Below are positions 1 to 7,417 of a stretch of DNA of 9,673 nucleotides, piece by piece. The DNA comes from Flavobacteriaceae bacterium (GTDB lineage: Bacteria; Bacteroidota; Bacteroidia; Flavobacteriales; Flavobacteriaceae). The translations under genes were made by a program, and so were the position numbers. The notes under the pieces are model-generated. The model saw only the letters and a list, made by a program, of their open reading frames with translations, was not told the origin of the DNA and ran no database searches. The stretch is taken from assembly GCA_030633225.1 (NCBI GenBank), contig DAOVTF010000047.1:1-9673 (forward strand), given 5' to 3'. Numbering within the stretch: the stretch's first letter is position 1; every line of letters begins with the position of its first letter.

Positions 1-1
1 A

Positions 2-1192
2 GAATTTAGGAATTGCTGCAACACCACCCAAAGAAAAATAAGCATTACTAATTTCATTATTTTTGATAGTGATTTTAACCGCGGCATTTACACTTGCGAT
101 ATCTAAATGTGTTCGTTTACTCACCTTTTCAAAATGAAAATAAGAATTTTTACCTGGTATTTCAAATGAAATAGATTGTATCAATTCACCATTTTGTAAA
201 TCGTATTTTTTATAATTTTGATGAAATTTTTGAAATGGAATCTCTCTTGTTATTCCGTTATTATGTTTAATTTTTAAGGTACTGTTCAGAGCTAAAAAAA
301 AGATAGACATATCACCAATTGGTGATGCATTTACAAAATTTCCACCAAGCGTTCCCATATTTCTAATTTGCTGTGATGAAACTAATTTTAAATAAGATTT
401 TAGTTTCGGAAAGACAGTTTGTAGTTTGTTATTTTTTAATATTTCAGTAACTGTTGTGCTTGCTCCAATGGTACAAATATTATTAAAAAAATTAATACCT
501 TTTAAAGAAGGATCTTCTCCAATTAATTGTATTTTTTCTTCCGATAATTGATCTGCATAACGTACAAATAAGTCGGTTCCGTTGGCAACTATGGTTCCGT
601 TTAAAGAATTTAATTTTTGAATATTTAAATCATTTAGTTTCTTAGGGATTTCGATAAAATAATTCGGAATAAAACCTTCATCAATCAACCATTTTATCTG
701 ATAGTTGGCATCTTTGGATACTAGTTTTTTAGTTATATTTTCTGTTGCTTTTTCTATAGATTTATATCCTGTACAGCGACAAATATTTCCACTTATAGCG
801 TCATGACCTGTACTAATATTATCATTTGACAAGGCGTGTCCAGTTAATGAAACTGCAAAACCAGGAGTACAAAAACCACATTGTGTAGCATGATTATCAG
901 ACAAAGATTGTTGAACAAAATTAAGATCTTGGGACAAATTAATACCTTCAACAGTTACAATATGTTTTCCGTTGGCGTTTCCTAAAGGAGAAATACACGA
1001 AGTAATACTTTGGTAAGATATTTTGTTGTTATTGAGTGTTCCAACTAAAACGGTACAAGCACCACAATCACCTTCTCGGCAACCTATTTTTACACCTTTT
1101 AATTGTTCATTTTCACGGATAAAATCAAGTAAAGTCATACCAAAATTAGCAGAGGTTTCAATAATTTTATCGTTTAATATAAATTGAATCAT
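2..1192 (-). CDS. xdhA: Xanthine dehydrogenase small subunit (2Fe-2S + FAD domains), partial
   Basis: This is the iron-sulfur/flavin subunit of a xanthine-dehydrogenase-type molybdenum hydroxylase. It passes electrons from the molybdenum subunit through two [2Fe-2S] clusters to FAD, in purine oxidation. I translated 397 codons without a stop from ATG at 1192. The C-terminus runs off the left edge; family members are usually about 460-490 residues. Cluster I ligands are C38, C43, C46 (GCREGDCGAC) and C66. Cluster II ligands are C105, C108 (CGFC), C138 and C140 (CRC). All eight are present. The FAD domain starts near residue 180, with IVANGTDLF at 201-209, TLGGN at 281-285 and ASPIGD at 289-294. 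The CO-dehydrogenase-flavoprotein-like C-terminal domain begins near 350 (LDIASVNAA around 363-371, then SLGGVA). Family knowledge predicts the molybdopterin subunit gene just beyond the left edge. Another aldehyde- or purine-oxidising member of the family is possible. It is divergent from the metal-efflux genes and shows no functional tie to them. Confidence 0.9.
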   Translation of the reverse strand, partial: MIQFILNDKIIETSANFGMTLLDFIRENEQLKGVKIGCREGDCGACTVLVGTLNNNKISYQSITSCISPLGNANGKHIVTVEGINLSQDLNFVQQSLSDNHATQCGFCTPGFAVSLTGHALSNDNISTGHDAISGNICRCTGYKSIEKATENITKKLVSKDANYQIKWLIDEGFIPNYFIEIPKKLNDLNIQKLNSLNGTIVANGTDLFVRYADQLSEEKIQLIGEDPSLKGINFFNNICTIGASTTVTEILKNNKLQTVFPKLKSYLKLVSSQQIRNMGTLGGNFVNASPIGDMSIFFLALNSTLKIKHNNGITREIPFQKFHQNYKKYDLQNGELIQSISFEIPGKNSYFHFEKVSKRTHLDIASVNAAVKITIKNNEISNAYFSLGGVAAIPKF

Positions 1193-1353
1193 AAGTAATG
1201 GCAAGATATTAATAATTGTATAAAATTTCTGTTTATGAGAGATTTTATCGTTACCAAAACATAAGAGTTATAATAAATTACTATACCGTCATAATTTAAT
1301 TGAATACAAACAATTTTGTTTTATTGATTTATTAACTATTTTTACAAAGCAAA
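1193..1353. promoter_or_regulatory. Divergent intergenic region, presumed promoters of both flanking genes
   Basis: These 161 bp separate the start of the xanthine dehydrogenase subunit (leftward) from the start of the His-rich leader gene (rightward), so both promoters must lie here unless they are inside genes. The region is very AT-rich. I found no convincing TTTG/TAnnTTTG pair at good spacing for either direction. The nearest rightward pair is TTTG at 1315-1318 with TATTTTTA at 1337-1344 (18 bp spacer), but it would leave almost no leader before the ATG at 1354. Neither start has a Shine-Dalgarno sequence, as is common in Bacteroidota. A 14-bp palindrome in this region is listed separately. 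Confidence 0.45.
1308..1321. repeat. Short inverted repeat AAACAA-TT-TTGTTT, possible operator
   Basis: Perfect 6-bp arms around a 2-bp centre, 33 bp before the start of the His-rich leader gene and inside the divergent promoter region. Its place suits a repressor or activator site for the metal-efflux genes. In such AT-rich DNA a 6+6 palindrome also arises by chance. No regulator gene is in the window to pair it with. Confidence 0.2.
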
Positions 1354-1752
1354 ATGACTACTAAATTTTTTTCCATATTCATATCAGGTTTAATCCTTTT
1401 TCAAAGTTTTAATATTCATCTTGGCGATGTATTAAAACTGGAAGAATTAATAGATCATGTTGAATTTCATGAAGATAAATATGGAGATGATTTTTTCGTG
1501 TTTTTGTCAAAACATTATGGTGAGCTTAAACAATCGCATAAAGAACAACATGAAAAAGAAGAGAAAGATCATACACATCCACCAATAAATCATGATTGTA
1601 GCTCTCAATTACAATCTTCTTTTGTAATGAATAGTAATTCTTTTACTATGGAGAGATTACAAATTGAAAGGGCAACTACCATATTTCTATATCAAGACAA
1701 TTTTTCTACATTTGAAAAACAAAAGATTTTTCAACCTCCTCAATTTTCATAA
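1354..1752 (+). CDS. Small exported His-rich protein leading the metal-efflux operon
   Basis: This 132-residue protein has no assignable named domain or known function. Residues 5-19 form a hydrophobic N-terminal segment after one Lys, which would send it to the periplasm. No clear AxA cleavage site follows, so it may stay anchored in the inner membrane. The middle holds a conserved-looking FFVFLSKHYG stretch (47-56), then a charged His-rich run with H62, H66, H73, H75 and H80 followed by C82. In all there are nine His, at 22, 35, 39, 54, 62, 66, 73, 75 and 80. The C-terminus ends in a KIFQPPQFS motif. From memory, similar short proteins with an N-terminal membrane segment, a His-rich middle and a C-terminal IFQPP tail sit before CusA/CzcA-type genes in other Flavobacteriia; I could not check this. 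The ligand-rich run and the position before the pump suggest a periplasmic metal-binding accessory or sensor, which is inference. The ATG at 1354 is chosen because it precedes the hydrophobic segment directly. The pump gene follows after 106 bp. Confidence 0.8.
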   Translation: MTTKFFSIFISGLILFQSFNIHLGDVLKLEELIDHVEFHEDKYGDDFFVFLSKHYGELKQSHKEQHEKEEKDHTHPPINHDCSSQLQSSFVMNSNSFTMERLQIERATTIFLYQDNFSTFEKQKIFQPPQFS

Positions 1753-1767
1753 TTCATTCTATTATAT

Positions 1768-1791
1768 TAAGTGTTTATTTTGAAGCACTTA
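1768..1791 (+). other. Hairpin between leader gene and pump gene
   Basis: The arms AAGTGTTT (1769-1776) and AAGCACTT (1783-1790) pair over 8 bp with one G-U, around a 6-nt loop. The flanking T1768 and A1791 add one more pair. No T-run follows (the next bases are tgtggagccc), so it is not a standard intrinsic terminator. It could protect mRNA ends, act as a processing site that sets different levels for the leader and pump genes, or be chance. A weaker 5-bp hairpin (CCTTT 1814-1818 with AAAGG 1827-1831) lies between it and the pump start. Confidence 0.3.
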
Positions 1792-1858
1792 TGTGGAGCC
1801 CTGTTACTTAAACCCTTTTTAAAAATAAAGGTCTAATTTAATAAACAATTGATGAATT

Positions 1859-4800
1859 ATGTTAACTAACATTATAAAATTTAGCCTCAATAATAAGCTT
1901 ATAATTTTTTTATTTACAGCTTTTATTATAGGGTTCGGTATTTATTCGCTCACTCAGATTCCTATTGGTGCGGTACCTGATGTTACCAATAACCAGGTAC
2001 AAGTGATAACTACCTCAAAAAATTTATCTACTCAAGATATTGAACAGTTCATAACTTACCCTGTTGAATTGGAAATGGCGAATTTACCAGGAGTTGTTGA
2101 AATAAGATCGGTTTCAAAATTTGGATTATCGGTAGTAACCATAGTTTTTGAAGATGCTATGGGCACGTATTTACCAAGGCAATTAATATCGGAAAAGATA
2201 AAATCGGCAAGTGAAAAAATACCTGAAGGTTTTGGTGTACCTGAAATGGGCCCAATAACCACAGGTTTAGGAGAAATATATCAATATATATTAGATGTAG
2301 AGCCAGGATATGAAGATAAATATCCTGCGACAGAATTAAGATCAATTCAAGATTGGATCGTAAAAAGACAACTCTCAGGAATTCCGGGAGTAGTTGAAGT
2401 AAATACCTGGGGTGGTTATTTAAAGCAATATGAAGTTGCTATTAGCACCGAAAAGCTAAAAGCCATGAATATCTCTGCCATTGATGTTTATTCCGCTTTA
2501 GAAAAGAATAATAGTATAGCAGGTGGCGGATATATTGAGAAATTAAATAAAGCCTATTTTATTAGAGGTGAAGGTTTGGTTAAGAATTTAGATGATATTA
2601 AAAATATTCCGGTAAAAAATGTAAATGGATTTCCAATATATGTCAAAGATGTTGCAAAAGTTGGATTTGGAAGCGCCACACGTTTTGGAGCAATTACAGG
2701 TAATGGACAGGGAGAGAAAGTCTTAGGGCAAGTTATGATGTTAAAAGACGGAAACTCTAAAAAGGTAATAGAAGCAGTCAAAGACCGTGTGGCTTCAATT
2801 TCTAAAACTCTTCCAGAAGGTGTTTATATTAATCCTTTTTTAGAAAGAAGCGAATTAATAGGAAAAACAACATATACGATTGTAGAAAATCTACTTTTAG
2901 GATGTTTGATCGTAATTTTTATTGTGGTTCTAATTCTCGGAAATATCCGTTCAGGATTGGTTATAGCATCTGTAATACCAATGACATTGCTATTCGCTTT
3001 ATCACTAATGTATTTATTTGGTGTAGATGCTAATTTAATGAGTTTAGGGGCAATTGATTTTGGAATTATAATTGATGGATCGGTTATTATAGTTGAATAT
3101 ATTGCTTTTCAAATAACTTCGAATAGAAAAGAATTATTTCAGCTTAATTCTATTGAAAAACAAGAAGCTATTGATGAAATAACTTATAAAAGTTCTTCAA
3201 AAATGATGAATTCAGCTGTTTTCGGGCAGCTTATTATTTTAATTGTTTTTATTCCTATTCTTTCCTTAACGGGAGTTGAGGGAAAAATGTTTAAGCCAAT
3301 GGCTCTAACATTTAGTTTTGCTTTAATTGGGGCAATGATTTTTGGTTTAACCTATGTGCCTGTTATGTCATCAGTTTTTTTAAAACCTGCAAAATCTTCT
3401 TCTAAGAATATATCGAATAGATTGATGAAATTTTTAAGTGATGCCTACGAACCTTCGATTAGATGGGCGTTAAATAGTAAAAAGACTATTTTAGGAATAG
3501 CAGCAATATTATTGGCATTTTCAATATATTTATTTTCAACCATGGGAGGTGAATTTGTACCCACATTAGATGAAGGTGATTTTGTTATTCAACCTGTATT
3601 AAAAACAGGAACTTCATTGAGTAAAACTATTGAAATAACAACCAAAATTGAAAACATATTATTAGATAAATTTCCAGAGGTAGATCAAGTTGTGAGTAGA
3701 ATAGGGGCAGCTGAAATACCAACAGATCCCATGTCAATGGAAGAAAGTGATGTAATCATTAAGTTAAAACCAAAAAGTGAGTGGGTTTCTGCTGAAAGCA
3801 AAGATGAACTTGCTGATAAGTTTAAAGAAGAACTGGCAATTATTCCAGGTATGGAAGTTGAATTTACACAGCCTATAGAGATGAGATTCAATGAATTAAT
3901 AACAGGTGTAAGAGCAGATATAGCAATTAAAATATTTGGCGAAGATCTGGATGTATTAAGTAAAAAAGGAAATGAAATTAAAAAATTAATTAAAAATGTT
4001 GAAGGAGCTTCTGATATTACCGTTGAAAAAATTGCAGGATTGCCTCAGATGAGTATAGTTTACGACAGAAAGAAAGTAGCCCGATATGGATTACATATTA
4101 AAGATATAAATAATATGATATCTATGGGTTTCTCAGGCGCTGTTGTGGGAAGTGTTTTTGAAGGAGAAAAGCGTTTTGATCTGGCTATTCGATTAGATGA
4201 GAATAATAGGACTGATATTTCAAGTCTAGAAAATCTATACATTGATTCCCCAACCGGTGCTAAAATACCATTGCATGAATTGGCGACAATTTCTTATACC
4301 AAAGGTCCTGCAAAAATATCAAGAGACGACACAAAACGAAGAATTGTAGTTGGGATCAATGTTAGAAACAGAGATTTACAATCGGTAGTTGATGATGTTC
4401 AAAATTTAATAGAAACAAATATCAAACTTCCTGTGGGTTATAATATTACTTATGGTGGTCAGTTTGAAAATTTAGAAAGAGCAAAATCTCGATTAAAAGT
4501 GGCTGTTCCGATTGCTTTGGTGTTAATATTTTTACTCTTATACTTTGCTTTCAATTCGGCAAGTGAAGCTTTAATGATCTACTCTGCAATTCCTTTGTCT
4601 GCTGTAGGTGGTGTGATTTTATTATGGATGAGAGATATGCCTTTTAGTATTTCGGCAGGTGTAGGTTTTATTGCCCTATTTGGTATTGCCGTGTTAAACG
4701 GAATTGTACTTATTGAACATTTTAAAGAATTAAAACAAGAAGGTATGGATGATATAAACGAAAGAGTGATAAAAGGCGCAAAAGAACGCCTCCGCCCTGT

Positions 4801-6196
4801 TATATTGACAGCTGCTGCTGCTGCGCTAGGCTTTTTACCAATGGCAATATCAACAAATGCAGGTGCTGAAGTACAAAGACCTTTAGCAACTGTGGTTATT
4901 GGTGGTTTGGTGTCTGCAACCTTGTTGACAATGTTGGTTTTACCGGTTTTATATTCCATCTTTGATAAAAAGAAAGAAACTAAAAAACATAAAAAAGCTA
5001 ATATTAAAATAATAGGTTTTTTAGCAGTATTATTAAGTGTTACTATACCTGTTAAAGCTCAAGAATTAAATCAATTAGAGCTAAGTGAAGTTTATAACTT
5101 AGCGTTAGAAAACAATGCAAGCTTAAAAGCTTCATCTCTAAAAGTAGATGAAGCCAATGCTCTTGTTGGAAATGCATTTAGCTTTGATAAAACAGAATTT
5201 TATTATAATTACGACGAAAGTAATATCGCTTTAAATGACATACCCTTAAAGGTTTATGGCATTCAACAAGACTTTTTATTTCCCACCATCTATTTTGCTA
5301 ATAAAAGATTAAATAAGGCTTCCTATAATATGGAATCTAGCTCTTATGAAATTAATAAGAAAAGATTAGAAAGAGAAGTCGCATCGTCTTATTATCAATT
5401 GCAGTATGAATTGGAAAAAGAAAATGTTTATAAAAAATTAGATAGTTTTTACAAAACTTTTGCTTACGCAGCTAAACGAAGGTTCGAAACAGGTGAAACC
5501 AATTATTTAGAAAAGATTACGGCTCAGGCAAAACAAAGGCAATTACAAACGCTATATAGACAGTCTCAAGAAGACGTTAATTCGGCTTTAGTTAATTTGC
5601 AACAAGTAGTGCAAAGCGATAATGAGTTTACCATTAAAGCTAAAACATTAGAAAAACTTGAATTGCAAACGCTAGCTGTAAATGAAAACATAGGAATAGC
5701 ATACTTTGAAAATAAAAAATCCTTATTTCAAGCAAAAAATAGTTTTGAAAAACAAAAACTATTACCTGATATAAGTTTGAATTATTTTCAAGGATCTAAT
5801 TCAGATTTAGATTATAATTTATCTGGTTACCAAATAGGGTTAAAAATACCTTTACTTTTTAGTGGAAATGCATCAAAGATCAAGGCATCAAAAATATCCC
5901 AAGAAATTGTAGAACAACAAGCTGAAGACTATATAATTAAGTTAAATGCGAAACAAAATCAATTATTATCTCAGCTTAGAAAGTATGAAGAAGCTCTTTC
6001 TTATTATGAAGAAGAAGGGAAAGCCCTATCAGAAGAAATTTTTAAAACAGCAAAATTTAGTTATAAAAACGGTGAAATAGATTTTTTCCAATATATTTTA
6101 AGTTTGGAAAATGCTTTTGGAATATTACTAACTTATTTAGATAATCTGAATTCATACAATCAAACCATTATTGAAATTAATTACTTAACATTATAA
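1859..6196 (+). CDS. czcA: CzcA/CusA-family heavy-metal RND pump fused to TolC-like outer-membrane factor
   Basis: This proton-driven inner-membrane metal exporter continues into its own outer-membrane channel. Residues 1-1035 are a full RND pump: TM1 at about 13-32, TM2 344-361, TM3 366-387, TM4 393-417, TM5 454-470, TM6 481-505, TM7 543-562 and TM8-12 from 881 to 1035, with large periplasmic loops after TM1 and TM7. TM4 has D400, D406 and E413 in DFGIIIDGSVIIVE, matching CzcA D402/D408/E415 needed for proton-coupled transport. The loop sequence RFNELITGVR puts E679 where E. coli CusA has the copper ligand M672, so divalent cations are likelier than Cu/Ag. A basic linker (1036-1050) leads to a signal-like hydrophobic segment (about 1049-1067, VKA-Q). 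The outer-membrane factor (1068-1445) then shows the TolC internal repeat: FETGE at 1209-1213 and FSYKNGE at 1400-1406. The ATG at 1859 directly precedes TM1; the ATG at 1852 is out of frame and stops after five codons. The adaptor gene follows after 10 bp. Ordinary RND pumps of this family are about 1030-1050 residues. Confidence 0.95.
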   Translation: MLTNIIKFSLNNKLIIFLFTAFIIGFGIYSLTQIPIGAVPDVTNNQVQVITTSKNLSTQDIEQFITYPVELEMANLPGVVEIRSVSKFGLSVVTIVFEDAMGTYLPRQLISEKIKSASEKIPEGFGVPEMGPITTGLGEIYQYILDVEPGYEDKYPATELRSIQDWIVKRQLSGIPGVVEVNTWGGYLKQYEVAISTEKLKAMNISAIDVYSALEKNNSIAGGGYIEKLNKAYFIRGEGLVKNLDDIKNIPVKNVNGFPIYVKDVAKVGFGSATRFGAITGNGQGEKVLGQVMMLKDGNSKKVIEAVKDRVASISKTLPEGVYINPFLERSELIGKTTYTIVENLLLGCLIVIFIVVLILGNIRSGLVIASVIPMTLLFALSLMYLFGVDANLMSLGAIDFGIIIDGSVIIVEYIAFQITSNRKELFQLNSIEKQEAIDEITYKSSSKMMNSAVFGQLIILIVFIPILSLTGVEGKMFKPMALTFSFALIGAMIFGLTYVPVMSSVFLKPAKSSSKNISNRLMKFLSDAYEPSIRWALNSKKTILGIAAILLAFSIYLFSTMGGEFVPTLDEGDFVIQPVLKTGTSLSKTIEITTKIENILLDKFPEVDQVVSRIGAAEIPTDPMSMEESDVIIKLKPKSEWVSAESKDELADKFKEELAIIPGMEVEFTQPIEMRFNELITGVRADIAIKIFGEDLDVLSKKGNEIKKLIKNVEGASDITVEKIAGLPQMSIVYDRKKVARYGLHIKDINNMISMGFSGAVVGSVFEGEKRFDLAIRLDENNRTDISSLENLYIDSPTGAKIPLHELATISYTKGPAKISRDDTKRRIVVGINVRNRDLQSVVDDVQNLIETNIKLPVGYNITYGGQFENLERAKSRLKVAVPIALVLIFLLLYFAFNSASEALMIYSAIPLSAVGGVILLWMRDMPFSISAGVGFIALFGIAVLNGIVLIEHFKELKQEGMDDINERVIKGAKERLRPVILTAAAAALGFLPMAISTNAGAEVQRPLATVVIGGLVSATLLTMLVLPVLYSIFDKKKETKKHKKANIKIIGFLAVLLSVTIPVKAQELNQLELSEVYNLALENNASLKASSLKVDEANALVGNAFSFDKTEFYYNYDESNIALNDIPLKVYGIQQDFLFPTIYFANKRLNKASYNMESSSYEINKKRLEREVASSYYQLQYELEKENVYKKLDSFYKTFAYAAKRRFETGETNYLEKITAQAKQRQLQTLYRQSQEDVNSALVNLQQVVQSDNEFTIKAKTLEKLELQTLAVNENIGIAYFENKKSLFQAKNSFEKQKLLPDISLNYFQGSNSDLDYNLSGYQIGLKIPLLFSGNASKIKASKISQEIVEQQAEDYIIKLNAKQNQLLSQLRKYEEALSYYEEEGKALSEEIFKTAKFSYKNGEIDFFQYILSLENAFGILLTYLDNLNSYNQTIIEINYLTL
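5003..5059 (+). other. Internal signal-peptide-like segment at the pump/channel junction
   Basis: This encodes residues 1049-1067 of the fusion. A Lys-rich cytosolic linker (1037-1050, eight Lys) is followed by a hydrophobic stretch (IIGFLAVLLSVTIP) and a VKA-Q signal-peptidase-I-like site, after which the outer-membrane factor begins. RND pumps end in the cytoplasm, so this segment is needed to carry the channel half across the membrane. No Cys follows, so the channel half lacks the lipid anchor of E. coli CusC. There is no in-frame ATG between residue 1036 and M1158, so the channel is not made from its own ATG. Confidence 0.7.
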
Positions 6197-6206
6197 AAAT
6201 CTAAAA

Positions 6207-7358
6207 ATGAATTATTCTATAAAATATATAATCCCACTTTTAATCACTTTTTTGATCTTAAGTTGTGGAAAATCAGATAAAGTCACTAGTGAATTATCTG
6301 GTAATATTGAAGCTGCTAGTAATGATAATTTAGTAGTTATATCAAAAGCTCAATTTCAAAGTGAAAATATGAGTTTGGTTAGTTTAGAAGAAATTTCTTT
6401 TCCAACACATATTAAAACTACTGGAGTAATTGACGTGCCCCCAAGTAGTAAGGCTGTTATTAGTGCCAAAATGGGAGGATATATTAAAAATTCACCTTTA
6501 CTAATTGGTGATAAAGTTAAAAAGGGTCAAGTGCTTGTAACTGTTGAAAATCTTGAATTTATAGAAATACAACAAGAATATTTAGAAACCTCAGAGCAAC
6601 TAACATATTTAAAATCTGAATTTGAACGCCAAAAAGAGTTGTATGATGAAAAAATATCTTCTAAAAAGAGTTTCTTAAAAGCAGAAAGTGAATATAAAAA
6701 AACTAAAGCCATGTACAATGGTTTACATAAAAAATTAAAGATGCTAAATATCAATCCAGCATCTGTTGAGAATGGAAACTTGACTTCTTTTTCGACCATT
6801 TATGCGCCTATAAGCGGTAGTGTTACTCATGTAAATGTAAGCACTGGAACTTATGTTTCACCAGCTGACAAGATTATGGAGATTGTAAATACAGAACATA
6901 TTCATTTAGAGTTAAAAGTATTTGAAAAAGATATTTTAAAAATAAAAGAAGGTCAAAAAGTAATATTTAGAATTCCAGAATCTTCTAATAAAAGCTATGA
7001 AGGAGATATTCATTTGATTGGAAAATCAATTGATAATGATAGAGTTATTAACGTTCACGCACACATTGACCATGATATAAAACATAATTTTATTGTTGGA
7101 ATGTTTGTAGAATCGGATATAATAATTGAAGATAAAACTTCAAAAGCCTTACCTGAAAATGCCTTTGTTGATGTTAATGATAAAAATTATGTACTAGTCT
7201 TAAAATCAAAGGATAATGACAATTATTCTTTTATTAAAGAAGAAATCATTGTTGGTAATACTTATAATGGATTTACTGAAATAAAAGATAATAATACTTT
7301 TAAAATTAACAGTCAGTTCTTATTAGGAGGATATCAATTGATTTCGGACCAAGAATAG
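6207..7358 (+). CDS. Periplasmic adaptor (membrane fusion) lipoprotein of the metal RND pump
   Basis: This 383-residue HlyD/CusB/CzcB-type adaptor bridges the RND pump and the outer-membrane channel. The N-terminus is a lipoprotein signal: hydrophobic residues 8-18, then I17-L18-S19-C20, so the mature protein begins at lipidated C20. The first half of the lipoyl-like domain lies near residues 85-115 (VISAKMGGYI, then GDKVKKGQVLV). A charged coiled-coil hairpin spans about 115-178. The second lipoyl half (IYAPISGSVTHVNVSTGTYV) starts near residue 198, and a beta-barrel domain follows, ending near VGMFVESDI. A His cluster H284, H286, H289 and H293 sits in the barrel region. The Met metal-binding triad of E. 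coli CusB is not evident near the mature N-terminus, which agrees with a non-copper substrate. It starts 10 bp after the pump-channel fusion and is surely co-transcribed with it. The gene order (leader, pump+channel, adaptor) differs from E. coli cusCFBA. Confidence 0.92.
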   Translation: MNYSIKYIIPLLITFLILSCGKSDKVTSELSGNIEAASNDNLVVISKAQFQSENMSLVSLEEISFPTHIKTTGVIDVPPSSKAVISAKMGGYIKNSPLLIGDKVKKGQVLVTVENLEFIEIQQEYLETSEQLTYLKSEFERQKELYDEKISSKKSFLKAESEYKKTKAMYNGLHKKLKMLNINPASVENGNLTSFSTIYAPISGSVTHVNVSTGTYVSPADKIMEIVNTEHIHLELKVFEKDILKIKEGQKVIFRIPESSNKSYEGDIHLIGKSIDNDRVINVHAHIDHDIKHNFIVGMFVESDIIIEDKTSKALPENAFVDVNDKNYVLVLKSKDNDNYSFIKEEIIVGNTYNGFTEIKDNNTFKINSQFLLGGYQLISDQE

Positions 7359-7363
7359 CGAAG

Positions 7364-7395
7364 TTTGTTTAAAATATAAAGAAGTATTAAGTTTA
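7364..7395 (+). promoter_or_regulatory. Candidate Bacteroidota-type promoter of the S9 peptidase gene
   Basis: A TTTG box (7364-7367) is followed after 20 bp by TAAGTTTA (7388-7395), which matches the TAnnTTTG -7 consensus of Bacteroidota at all fixed positions but the last. Spacing is within the usual range. Transcription would begin near 7400-7403, leaving a leader of about 15 nt before the ATG at 7418. It lies just after the adaptor stop codon, so the peptidase may be transcribed apart from the efflux operon. Read-through is still possible, as no terminator is visible in the 59-bp gap. Confidence 0.4.
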
Positions 7396-7417
7396 TCCAT
7401 TAAAAATCTCAATTCAC

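Noticed and set aside
1852..1869. ATG at 1852 as an alternative or overlapping start before the pump gene
   Set aside because: It is out of frame with the pump and ends after five codons (TAA at 1867). The ATG at 1859 gives the normal family N-terminus.
4579..4959. 126-codon open frame on the minus strand inside the pump gene
   Set aside because: It lies opposite strongly conserved RND transmembrane sequence, its protein has low-complexity Ala/Pro/Lys composition without a domain, and it has no start context. It is a shadow frame, as are the shorter minus-strand frames at 2056-2345, 2554-2781, 3685-3891, 4060-4242, 6527-6799 and 7651-7860.
4964..5000. A-rich linker with two A6 runs as a programmed frameshift that would release the pump without the channel
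   Set aside because: Both alternative frames do stop within a few codons. However, the runs are too short for usual transcriptional slippage, and the frame (t-AAA-AAA-g) is not a good -1 slippery heptamer. Lys-rich linkers in AT-rich genomes give such runs by default.
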